Below the pieces are notes generated by a model that searched no databases, was not told where the DNA came from, and was given only the letters and a program-made list of their open reading frames with translations. 64,000 nucleotides of DNA from contig CM017461.1 in NCBI GenBank assembly GCA_007674295.1, positions 62,001-126,000 on the forward strand. The letters run 5' to 3'. Of this stretch, positions 47,261-56,045 are shown in pieces; positions within the stretch are counted from its first letter, which is position 1; each line of letters starts with the position of its first letter. This DNA comes from Antonospora locustae. Its lineage: Eukaryota > Microsporidia. A program made the translations under genes and the position numbers.

Positions 47261-47632
47261 TCATGCAGTCCTCAGTCTCAGCTCGCCCACAATCTTATCG
47301 TTTCTTTTATACTCGTTATCGTTTGTGTAGAATACGACGCATGCAGCAGCCTTTCCCACAGAACAGGCCTTTCCAAGCGACAGAGCAGACCTTACATATA
47401 TGTAACTCACGTTCTTGTCCTCACAGAGAATAGGAAGAGTCTGTGTGACTTCAAAGGGCATGACATCGCCGCTAATCACCACAAGCTGCGCCTTTCCGTT
47501 GTTTAAGACCTTTGTGACCTCGTTGATGCCGACTTTAACGTTTCCTGCCTTGCGAAGCATCTGAATTTTGCTGTATATCTTCGAACATTGCTCTTCTGTA
47601 GCAAGTGGAGTTGCTTTTGCACTGATTGACAT
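47261..47632 (-). CDS. SNU13: SNU13 (15.5K), L7Ae-family kink-turn RNA-binding protein
   Basis: SNU13 binds kink-turns in U4 snRNA and box C/D snoRNAs. The 123-residue protein shows NVKVGINEVTKVLNNGKAQLVVISGDVMPFEVTQTLPILCEDKNVSYIYVRSALSLGKACSV, the L7Ae core with the typical L-P-x-L-C-E-D-K-N-V. The start is ATG 47632 (MSISAKATPLA); the longer frame adds a hydrophobic leader that the family lacks. Confidence 0.92.
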   Translation of the reverse strand: MSISAKATPLATEEQCSKIYSKIQMLRKAGNVKVGINEVTKVLNNGKAQLVVISGDVMPFEVTQTLPILCEDKNVSYIYVRSALSLGKACSVGKAAACVVFYTNDNEYKRNDKIVGELRLRTA

Positions 47633-47697
47633 TCTCTCAATCGGTAAAATTTTTGCAGAATAAAGCAAGTAACACAGGATGCAGAAGCATGAGAACA

Positions 47698-48078
47698 TCA
47701 ATATCTTTGCAACACAGCATTTTTTAGACAGTCTTCTGCAACTTCGCCTAGTGTATTTTCGGTGATATCCAGCTCCATGACCTCAAACTCAGACACTCTG
47801 GCGAGCATCTCATCAAGAACAGAGTACCAGGTGTCTGGAAGACTGTGTGTGCTGTTGACTTTAATGAACTCGTTTACATCGTCCAGCACCCGTGTCCGCA
47901 AGAAAATGTGCGGAAGCTGGGCGTTCTGCTCGTTGGGAACAAGGACAAAGTTGTCTGGTGTGTCGGGCGCCAACAGACACGACTCCAAGGATGCCACATA
48001 TGCAGGAAGCAGCATGAAGTGCTCGTGTGGAACCTGTAGCAACCTTATTGCTTTTCTGTACTTTTGTTCGGTGTCCAT
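47698..48078 (-). CDS. Unrecognised small protein
   Basis: The 126-residue protein starts MDTEQKYRKAIRLLQVPHEHF at an ATG with CCCC directly upstream, which supports it being real. It is mostly helical with a middle loop DTPDNFVLVPNEQNAQLPHIFLRTRV. A small helical subunit of a complex (for example GINS-like) is conceivable, but no signature is clear. It lies 65 bases upstream of SNU13 on the same strand. Confidence 0.6.
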   Translation of the reverse strand: MDTEQKYRKAIRLLQVPHEHFMLLPAYVASLESCLLAPDTPDNFVLVPNEQNAQLPHIFLRTRVLDDVNEFIKVNSTHSLPDTWYSVLDEMLARVSEFEVMELDITENTLGEVAEDCLKNAVLQRY

Positions 48079-48278
48079 GGGGAACATTTGTTTGGAGGTT
48101 GTGTTTGTATTCAGGTGAGTCTTTGCTGAAAAGACACACGTGCTACTATTCTCCCAAATAAGCTGCAAATGCTGTGTGCGGTGTGTGGTGGAGTAACCTT
48201 GTGAATGAACAAGTAGGCGTCTGTGCAAAGCGCATGGGAGCTGATGAGATGGGATTGGACCGTTTCTAAACGCACAAG

Positions 48279-49706
48279 ATGAAGGAATCATATCAATGTG
48301 TTGCAATTTTGTGCATAGAAGGCAGACTCTTCTGTTTGGTTGCTGCGAAGCAGAAGTATTCTAAATGTGGTAAGACAGATATGAACCGCTTTGGTGCCAT
48401 AGAAAAGCCTACTAACATACTTAGGATTAAGCTCCCTGCAGGTGTGGAGCTTTCCAATGAAGACATTCGGGAAGGGTCTTCCACCAGAAGTCTGCATGAT
48501 TTGTATGGGAATGAGAGCTTCCTGAGCAACGAGAGAGTTTGTGAAAGCGCGCAGAGTTCGTGCACCATGGGAAAGCACAATTGTAAGGTCTTTTTTTGGA
48601 AGAAAAACACTTCCGCCACGTTTACAGGCAGAAAAAAGGCCATAGACTTCACAGAGGAGACATCAGTGCGGGAGGCTCTGCGCGATCGCAGTGACCACGA
48701 ACAACCGCACTGCAAAGGCCCAAGACCGTATCAGGAAATGAGTTTGTTGAAGAAAATCAGGCGCGAGACAACGATCAGATCTTCAAGTGTGCTGTGCAGT
48801 GCCGTTTATCTGTTTTTCTGGAGCGTTTCTGATGCGATTTTGTTCTACCAAGAAAACAAAGAGAACTATAGAATAGAGTTTGCAAGAAGGTATCATTACG
48901 AGAAAGAGAGGTGTCAGAATGAACAGTGCGCAGAGCAGCCCGAGATACATCACACACCATTGGAGGATTTTCAAGAAAGCGATGCATACAGGCTCCGGAG
49001 TGTGTCGCAGCTGATTGAGACTGGGCTTGCACCTATGGTACATGGACACGCGGAGGCAGACAGTCATTTGTTCAGCCAATTCAACGAAAGAATACTGTTT
49101 TTCAGTAGCATGTCAAAGCTCTTCACGTCAGCGGACCTGAAGAAAATAGAATGCATGTTCAAGGCCGGAAACATAGGTGCTATGCTGTCCAGTGCAAAGG
49201 AGCTCTGTGTCGGCGCACAATCAAATATTATGATGCAGGACCTGCTGAGGCACCTGAGCAGCGAACAGCTGCTGGTCTTTGTGCACAGACTTGGCTATGA
49301 CATTGGGCCAATTTCTGCAACCAAGTATGGTGCATATGTGGTCCAGACTATACTCGAGCTGGCAAAGTGCGAGACGATGCGCAGCGCGATTGTGGAGTAC
49401 TTTGGAAGCTACGCAGCATGTCTGGTCACACACCCACTTGGAAACTACTCAATTCAGACGGTTGGCACATTCAACCCGATGTTTCTTCGCAAAGTCCTTC
49501 TGCGCAACTTCAGCGACATTGTCAAGACTCACATTGGCATAAGGGTTCTCAAGAAGTCGCTGTACGTGTTTTCAGGTGCAAAGAAGGAGCTTTTGGAGGC
49601 ACTACAAAGCTGCAGCAACCCAGCAAAGTGCGACCTGCTTCGGCAGCTTGAGAGAGAGTGCATGCATTCTGAGGAAGACAAGCTGTTGATGTACAATAGA
49701 GAGTAA
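48279..49706 (+). CDS. Pumilio/PUF-repeat RNA-binding protein
   Basis: The 475-residue protein has PUF-like repeats in its C-terminal third: PISATKYGAYVVQTILELAK, LVTHPLGNYSIQTVGTFN and VKTHIGIRVLKKSL. The (K/H)xxG(A/N)(Y/R)xxQ core binds RNA bases. Fewer repeats than the usual eight are visible, so it may be a diverged member. The first 170 residues have no motif. An ATG at 48381 is an alternative start. Confidence 0.72.
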   Translation: MKESYQCVAILCIEGRLFCLVAAKQKYSKCGKTDMNRFGAIEKPTNILRIKLPAGVELSNEDIREGSSTRSLHDLYGNESFLSNERVCESAQSSCTMGKHNCKVFFWKKNTSATFTGRKKAIDFTEETSVREALRDRSDHEQPHCKGPRPYQEMSLLKKIRRETTIRSSSVLCSAVYLFFWSVSDAILFYQENKENYRIEFARRYHYEKERCQNEQCAEQPEIHHTPLEDFQESDAYRLRSVSQLIETGLAPMVHGHAEADSHLFSQFNERILFFSSMSKLFTSADLKKIECMFKAGNIGAMLSSAKELCVGAQSNIMMQDLLRHLSSEQLLVFVHRLGYDIGPISATKYGAYVVQTILELAKCETMRSAIVEYFGSYAACLVTHPLGNYSIQTVGTFNPMFLRKVLLRNFSDIVKTHIGIRVLKKSLYVFSGAKKELLEALQSCSNPAKCDLLRQLERECMHSEEDKLLMYNRE

Positions 49707-49957
49707 CAGATGTCCACAGCGCAGAAATAAGAGCTACCCCTATACAGATGAACTCTAGTTTGTGGAGAATGGGAAAGAGGCCTATTCGCTGTGCACGCTC
49801 AAAAAGCCATTTTCTAGGCTGTCCACAAAAGGAGGCACAGGGTTCTCTGTGACGACATAGGAAGATTCCAGAGACCTCCTTTTGGCATAGCCAACGGCGT
49901 TTTCCTGAAAATGCGACCAATGACGAAGACTTTATAATAAAAGATAGCAGCAAGAGC

Positions 49958-50521
49958 ATGAGCAAGATCAACACTGATGCTGCCAAGCAAAAGCTGAACG
50001 AGACAGACAAGCAGGTGAAGAGCAACATACAGCACATCGAAAAAACAGCGGTAGGTCAGAAGATACCAAAGGAAATAGAAAACATAACGTTTTTTGACCT
50101 TCTGAAGTACACATGGGTGGCATCGTTGATTCTTGACTTGGCGATAGTCCTGATTCTAGACGCGCGACAGATGGGCACTAGGTGGTTTTCAAGATATCCA
50201 ATGACCACAATAAAGATGGTGTTTCTTGTAGTGGGCATGCTTGCCGACTTTGCCATGTTCATCGTATTCATGTCCTCGATGAGCAACATGTTCAAGTTTG
50301 TGTTCTGCACAAAGGCAGTCAAGTCTGTTCTCGTTATTGTTGCGCTGATCATGTCCTCGTCTGGTGCAATGATGTACGTGTTCTCAGGTGTGTTTGGATT
50401 TCTGGTCCTTATTATTGACTTTCTGTTCGTGTACTACCTCTCAATATACTTTGACAGGCTCGAGTCTGAGGAGTACGACGACTATGGTATATCCACAGCA
50501 AAGGAAAAGGACGGAGTCTGA
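49958..50521 (+). CDS. Small four-span membrane protein, unknown
   Basis: The 187-residue protein has a charged head, then four hydrophobic segments: WVASLILDLAIVLIL, VFLVVGMLADFAMFIVFM, SVLVIVALIMSSSGAMMYVFSG and FGFLVLIIDFLFVYYLSIYF. The tail ESEEYDDYGISTAKEKDG is acidic. No family is recognised; the tetraspan layout resembles MARVEL-type proteins, but that is only topology. Confidence 0.7.
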   Translation: MSKINTDAAKQKLNETDKQVKSNIQHIEKTAVGQKIPKEIENITFFDLLKYTWVASLILDLAIVLILDARQMGTRWFSRYPMTTIKMVFLVVGMLADFAMFIVFMSSMSNMFKFVFCTKAVKSVLVIVALIMSSSGAMMYVFSGVFGFLVLIIDFLFVYYLSIYFDRLESEEYDDYGISTAKEKDGV

Positions 50522-50707
50522 AAGAATAAATATTTTTGACACAGTGTCCGGACACTAGCGTACTTCCATTCTGTAAACGCCTTGCCAGCGCAAACAGTTT
50601 CTCTTAAGAAGCTGCTCGTGCTGAGAACAGGCCCGCCATGTACACACTTGTCTTAAGGAAAACATTTATTATGTTATGCACCTGATGTGCTATGTCTTTG
50701 CAAAAGC

Positions 50708-51901
50708 TCAGAAGAGCCAGTTCCACCATCTCTTGCTGTATGACACCTGGTCATATCCCTTGACATGGTGCCTCAGGTCTGCTATTTTTGCACTTGCCTG
50801 TGTGTGTCCGAACGACTCCGCTATGGAATACCACCACAGCGCGTGCGTTTTGTCAGTGTTAATGCCTATTCCTGTTTCTATGAACTCACCAACGGTAAAC
50901 GCTGCGTTTGGGTGTCCCTTACATGCAGCCTTCAGTGCCCAGAAGTACGCCTGGACACTGTCTGCCTCGAGCACATTGGGCACACCCCGGAAGTAGAAGG
51001 TGGACATCATGAGCTGCGCATCCACATGCCCGTTTCGAGACGCCTTCTGGTACCAGAAGACGGACTCCTCCATGTTCATCTCGGCGTTCAGCTCTGCATA
51101 CTCGTACGCACGTGCAATGCGGTGCTGGCAGTTCGGACACCCCAGGTGAGCCCCGCTTTGGTATATCTCAAAGGCATATTCTGCGTCTTTCGTGATGCAG
51201 CCTGGATTGTCTGGGTCATAGCACTTAGCAAGGTCAAAGAAGGGGTATGGGTAGCTGCTGTCCGCCTGCTTGACAGCAAGCTGTATGTAGAACATGCCTG
51301 TGGACAGGTCCTTTTCAATTCCGCACTCTCCGTAGAGAAGAATAGCTCCAAACGTGTGCAGCGCCTCTACAGACCCAAGCTTTGCTGCTACTCTGTAGAA
51401 CGTAAGCGCCTTTTCGACCTTCGCCTCCGCACCTATCCCCTTTTCGTGGCACTGCCCAAGCCGAAACGTGCCCAATGGGTCCCGCAGCTTTGCAGCAGAA
51501 TTGTAGTACTTGAACGCCGTGTGCACACACTTCTTCAGATGCAGCGCACCAAGCTCGTAAGATATCCCAAGAAACACAAGCGCCTGTGAGTAGAGCGGCT
51601 CCGGCGTCCTGGATTTGTGGTCCTTCAAGACCTTCCGAAGAAACGTGAGGCATGCCCTCTCCAGTCCCGGAACTTCTCTCATGTCCTCAAGCCTCTCCAT
51701 AATCGGGTTGTCGATCGAGAACAAGTGCTTTATACTAGAGTTTTCCTCCTCCAGAAATCTGAAGTATTTCCTTACGAACTTGAACTTTGGGGCCACCGCC
51801 TCGTGCCTGAACACCATGTGGAACTCGTCTGCCAGACGCGACGGGATTTTTGACGCAGTAAAGCTGCTGTCCATGGCCTCCGTCCCGTCTTCTACGGTCA
51901 T
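50708..51901 (-). CDS. Sel1-repeat protein, CHS4/SKT5-like chitin synthase regulator
   Basis: The 397-residue protein has tandem Sel1-like repeats of about 36 residues: ALVFLGISYELG, GTFRLGQCHEKGIG, EALHTFGAILLYGE, PFFDLAKCYDPDNPG, NCQHRIARAYEY, DAQLMMSTFYFRGVP and NAAFTVGEFIETGIGI. Fungal CHS4/SKT5 proteins with this layout activate chitin synthase; microsporidian spores have a chitin endospore. ATG 51901 is the first; a CCC run lies about 14 bases upstream. Confidence 0.82.
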   Translation of the reverse strand: MTVEDGTEAMDSSFTASKIPSRLADEFHMVFRHEAVAPKFKFVRKYFRFLEEENSSIKHLFSIDNPIMERLEDMREVPGLERACLTFLRKVLKDHKSRTPEPLYSQALVFLGISYELGALHLKKCVHTAFKYYNSAAKLRDPLGTFRLGQCHEKGIGAEAKVEKALTFYRVAAKLGSVEALHTFGAILLYGECGIEKDLSTGMFYIQLAVKQADSSYPYPFFDLAKCYDPDNPGCITKDAEYAFEIYQSGAHLGCPNCQHRIARAYEYAELNAEMNMEESVFWYQKASRNGHVDAQLMMSTFYFRGVPNVLEADSVQAYFWALKAACKGHPNAAFTVGEFIETGIGINTDKTHALWWYSIAESFGHTQASAKIADLRHHVKGYDQVSYSKRWWNWLF

Positions 51902-52721
51902 CAATGCTCTTGGGTTCCCCGTAAAATACGCCCAATTAAAACACTTTGTCGTTTCAAGCAACGAATAGCGTTGAGTCTCAGAAACCCCTTCCGTAAATAA
52001 AAATACTGATACCTAGGCAGCTAGCAGAGCACCCAGAGATGCCTGTGCGTGCGGGTTTTCACACAAAAAAACACTGTTTGAGATATTGCACTGGAGACAC
52101 CTGGCCATGTGTATGGAGTGCCTGTGTGTCAACATGTCTCCGCACTTTTAGAGCTACAGCACGCATGTGCATTATGTATGCATACGTGGACGCTTCATTG
52201 CCTGTTAAGCCTCGTTCATGCAAAAAATGCGACCCGAATCGGCTTTGATGACCTTTGAGGCATTCTTGCAACTTAGAGCACACCGCTGTATTCTATCTAC
52301 ACAGAAGAAGAAAGAATAAGAGCCGTGTTTATTGCTTTTTATATATTTTGTTAAACCGCCTTTTCTGTCGTGAAAGTCGCAATCAAGACTCTTTTTGGCG
52401 TTTGCAACACGCAATTTTTCGTGTGTTTGTGTTCTGAAAATAGAAGGCCTCTGCAATGTATTAATTCATTGCTTATGTCACCATAAGATGTTCTGTGTCT
52501 GTGTTGCGAAGAGGCACTTCTGCCCTACTCTTGTGAACAACTTATATGTTGTGCACATAGCTACACAACGACAAGCAGCACAGTAACCACAGGACCAACC
52601 GAGTCTTTCATGGGCAGGTGCTCTTTTTATTAATGCTCTTTTCTAAGTAACAGCTTTATTTAACCATTCTGTCGGAAACCTCTATAAAACGTTTCACAGT
52701 TGCATTCTCAATAGTGTGCAC
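51902..52721. other. Intergenic stretch at the edge of the core region
   Basis: About 820 bases with only short frames (for example 52205-52456 minus, 52059-52283 minus) lacking motifs. It marks the change from tightly packed core genes to looser, repetitive sequence. No RNA gene recognised. Confidence 0.45.
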
Positions 52722-53015
52722 ATGAGTTCACAAGATGTTTTACATTGCAGACATCTTTGTGCATCGCTGCTTGCAGGAAATGAGTGCGCACAAGTAGGTG
52801 AATGCTGCCATCAATATGTGCAGCGGATCGGCAGTATCTTGCCCCTTCTAGAGACACTTCAAATGCTAGCTCTAAAAAGGGTAACATCTGCCAGCTTTTT
52901 TCTGAAGTATGACTTTTGCCACAGATATGATAGCATGGTTGAGTTGAGAAAAAATATCGACGTAAGCAGGCTGCTCCAGTGTGGAGCTGTGCGCGGGAGT
53001 GGTGACGTTTACTGA
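52722..53015 (+). CDS. Possible small protein (97 residues), unrecognised
   Basis: From ATG 52722 the frame encodes a Cys/His-containing head (HCRHLCASLLAGNECAQVGECCHQY) and a helical part (IGSILPLLETLQMLALKRVTSASFFL). No C-run precedes it, no family is recognised, and it lies alone in about 1.6 kb of otherwise empty sequence. It may be chance. Confidence 0.3.
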   Translation: MSSQDVLHCRHLCASLLAGNECAQVGECCHQYVQRIGSILPLLETLQMLALKRVTSASFFLKYDFCHRYDSMVELRKNIDVSRLLQCGAVRGSGDVY

Positions 53016-53560
53016 GCCTGGAGCTTGAAGCTGTATCAAGCAGGATGTTTCACAATAATCACTTGGATATGGCTGGAAAGCCCCTCTGAACAAAAATACA
53101 TGCATATGCTATTTAAATGTTGAAGCACAGTAAACACTCTTGTTCATTATACTGACGTAAACGAAGCATTTTGTAAAAAGTGTAATGTATACAGAAATAC
53201 ATGTACTTTGCTCTAAGCTTTGTATACAGTGTAAGAGTGCAAAGCTGCCGCAGCAAAAGGCGTATGGGCATATTTTGTTTCTGTCATAGACATATTTGAC
53301 TTTTAGAAACATTCGTTGTTGAAAAACCTGGAAGAAATATAATCACAGTGCTCCTAAAAGGAACAGAATGCAATAAGAAAACTGCTGCAAGCAACAGCTG
53401 CATGCTTGACACTGCAATTTGCAAACGGGAATGCTACGATAAATGATAAACTAAGTACTGCCGTAAGCACAGTGATCCTCAACGATGTGGCATTTTATCC
53501 AAATTCACTAAGCGTGAATTTTGTCAACAAAACTCCTATCTAAAAACCAAGTGATCGCCC
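53016..53560. other. A+T-rich stretch before the LRR block
   Basis: About 545 bases with no convincing frame. Unlike copy B, the sequence upstream of copy A shares only the last bases before the ATG with the other copies, so the duplicated unit seems to begin close to the gene here. Confidence 0.45.
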
Positions 53561-54811
53561 ATGTATTTGCAGAAGATAGTTTGTATAGGAATGCAGGTGC
53601 TGTGTTGCCTCGGCACGCATCCAGATGAGGATGCTCTCACAGTGTGCATCTCCAACGAGTATGAAGTCATGTTTTTTGTGGACAAGAAGATTGATGTGGT
53701 CAAAAAGGAGTATAGTGTCGACATGTATGTTCGGTGGGACAGAGAGGTATTTGGCAGGGCAGTCGATATGCTCGGAAGAGAGCAGGGCCTCGTCGGTGTC
53801 GAAAAAATGGCGACGATCCTGAGAGCAATGGCCAGTCTGAGAACAGACACAGAGAGTGCACACGTACACGATACAAGAGGTGCAGTGGAGATTCAGTGGG
53901 ATAGAGACACGTTTGTCAGGGCAGTCGAAAAGCTTGGAGAGAGACTGCAGAGCAACGTCGATGCCGATAAGATGGAGGCGATTCTGCATGCAATGGCATA
54001 CCAGAGCACAGGGAAAGTCGACATGCTGTATGTGTCTGACTACATGAAGAGAGTAGCAGAGTGGGACGGGGAGAGTCACGAGATCATGTGGGACATAGAT
54101 ATCTTTGAGAAGGCATACAACATACTGATCGAAAAGAAGCAGGAGAAAGTGCATGTAGACGACATGGTGGAGATTCTGCATCTGATCGATTATCTGTCCG
54201 TACAAAAGGAGTGGGAAGAGGCGTGCTACGGCAAGCTGGCAAGAAAGACAAAGGAAGACCACAAAGGGGTAGCATCAGAATACACAGTGATGTTCGTGAA
54301 AAAAGTAGTAAGGCTATGGAAATTCCTGTTTTCACATGTACAGCATCTTCTAGGGCTGTTTGTAGAAAGTAAGATAACGGAAGACCACAAAGAGGCATCT
54401 GCAGGATACATCGAGATGTTCGGAAAAAAGGTTTCGAAAGAGGACAAAATACCACGAAGCTTCTCGTTGTACACACAACACCTTCTGAGGCTGTATGCAG
54501 AGGAGCACGGAATGAGTTTGACAGTGGACGAGAAGAGAAAGACACTCGATCTTCGACGCAGACTTAGCAAAAGTGAGCAGGGAGAGAACAGAACAGGAGA
54601 ATGGATACTGAGAGTAGAGGTAGGTGAGGAGTACAGAAAGCAGGCTGAAGTGCAGCAACTGGTGGAAATACTGATGGAGGTGATGGACATAGAGGTCGAG
54701 GTGGATGTGAGGGGATATAGACCAGAAGACATAAATATGCTGGGGAGGATCATTTCCAAGGTAAAGAAAACGGAGCTGAGAATAAGGTGCAGAAAAGTAG
54801 AACTGGAATAA
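53561..54811 (+). CDS. Secreted BTB/Skp1-like repeat protein, copy A, LRRs lost by a stop
   Basis: The 416-residue protein starts with a likely signal peptide (MYLQKIVCIGMQVLCCLG). Three related segments follow, each with a W-D-(R/I)-(D/E)-x-F element and a helix such as KMEAILHAMAY; the third ends MVEILHLIDYLSVQKEWEEACYGKLA, which recalls the helices after the core of BTB/Skp1 folds. It ends at TAA 54809, exactly where copy B goes on into LRRs. Two decayed LRR units follow in frame. It may be a truncated but functional protein. CCC directly precedes the ATG. Confidence 0.7.
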   Translation: MYLQKIVCIGMQVLCCLGTHPDEDALTVCISNEYEVMFFVDKKIDVVKKEYSVDMYVRWDREVFGRAVDMLGREQGLVGVEKMATILRAMASLRTDTESAHVHDTRGAVEIQWDRDTFVRAVEKLGERLQSNVDADKMEAILHAMAYQSTGKVDMLYVSDYMKRVAEWDGESHEIMWDIDIFEKAYNILIEKKQEKVHVDDMVEILHLIDYLSVQKEWEEACYGKLARKTKEDHKGVASEYTVMFVKKVVRLWKFLFSHVQHLLGLFVESKITEDHKEASAGYIEMFGKKVSKEDKIPRSFSLYTQHLLRLYAEEHGMSLTVDEKRKTLDLRRRLSKSEQGENRTGEWILRVEVGEEYRKQAEVQQLVEILMEVMDIEVEVDVRGYRPEDINMLGRIISKVKKTELRIRCRKVELE

Positions 54812-54967
54812 ATTCTACATAACATGGAAAAGCGGCATAAAAATATTGTAGATCTGAATGTATTGTGGAATAAAAACCTGAGCGACGAAAGCCAGAATAC
54901 ATTAAAGAGAATGACAAGACTTGAGAGGCTGTACATAAGTGGTTGTAGCATACAGAGCAGTTTTTGA
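54812..54967 (+). pseudogene. LRR remnant after the copy A stop
   Basis: In the same frame as copy A, directly after its TAA, translation gives HKNIVDLNVLWNKNLSDE and MTRLERLYISGCSIQ, which match the LRR units of copy B (VELDVSWNKNLSDKD; MTRLERLYIGGCKIQ). It stops at TGA 54965-54967. About one unit of eight remains. Confidence 0.8.
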
Positions 54968-56045
54968 GACATCTTGGAGGTCTCAAATGTCACATAGAAG
55001 GGATGATGCTGTTGTGAAGAAAAAACTATAGACGCAATACGAGGAGCCAGAACAGCCCGCCGAGAAGACACTGTGTTGGCCATGTACAGCCAAGTGCCTT
55101 CAAGTCGTACTGTTTCTGTAGCAGGTGAGAATAGTAGGAAGCACGAATGCCCGTGACCGAATGGTAGCAACTGCAGTGCTCCTCAATAAAGACAGCAAAT
55201 GCATACACATCTTCACAACAGGCCACAGTCCTTTTCGCTAGGCATTGTCCAGTCAACTGTCAGTGTTCTTCAACTCGTCCGGAGGAAGTCTGGCAAAGAT
55301 GCGAGGATGGAAGCCATGTCAGATGACTGATATGGACAACGAGCAGGTCGCGCGATCTAGCACAAAAGAAGCGTGCACACCAAAGCAGGAGTCACGAGAA
55401 CAGGAGATGACTGGAGAGAGCACAAAAAGAAGGTCGCGCAAACACGACAAGATCGAGAGGTGGACAGAAATGCAATGACATGCATTTATGAGAGTTGTCA
55501 AAAAAGGAGCACATAGCACGCAACAAGTGAAACGTATTCCAGGAATAGCACAACATAGAGAGGTATGCTGTTGATTTCCCTGGAATGATAGCATTCCAGT
55601 TCAAGCCGTTGGATGCGTCCTTGCACGTTCCACCATGCAGCCAAAGAGCTCGGAACACCACACCAGTTTTTCAGCGTACCACCAGATGGAGCCGGTGCAG
55701 TTGAGGGGTTTTCGGGAAGTTTTCAGCTGGCAAGGTCAAGACATCAGTTCTTTGAGGACAGACACACGTTGTACACGGTCTAGACTGCAGCATATGCAGA
55801 GCACACAGTAGAGACACGAGCAGCGACACGTTGCAACAGCACCATAACATTTCCAAACTGGAGAACCATCTCAAGGCATCACAGGGTCACAGCCCACACT
55901 GTGCCGTTGCACTAGAGTTCGCGGTGGTTTGTTTTTCGGCACCAGAGGACTTTCTTTTCCTTGACACAAAACAGCGGATCTGTCATCAGATCTCAATTCT
56001 ATACGTTTCTGTCATGACAAGTAATCAAGAGAACGAAGCAGACCC
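54968..56045. other. Spacer between copy A and the LRR-NEL-like gene
   Basis: It holds a segment at about 55047-55205 that matches the 3' flank of copy B (about 61118-61282), for example TGTAGC(A/T)GG and GACCGA(A/G)TGG followed by (A)ATAAA. A 77-codon frame at 55245-55478 has a basic end (TKRRSRKHDK) reminiscent of the LRR-NEL-like C terminus, but the match is weak. No gene is called. Confidence 0.5.
55047..55205 (+). repeat. 3' flank repeat, copy 1
   Basis: This is diverged but alignable by eye with 61118-61282. Both lie just downstream of a BTB-like/LRR gene and both end near AATAAA. They support duplication of a unit larger than the gene. Confidence 0.6.
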
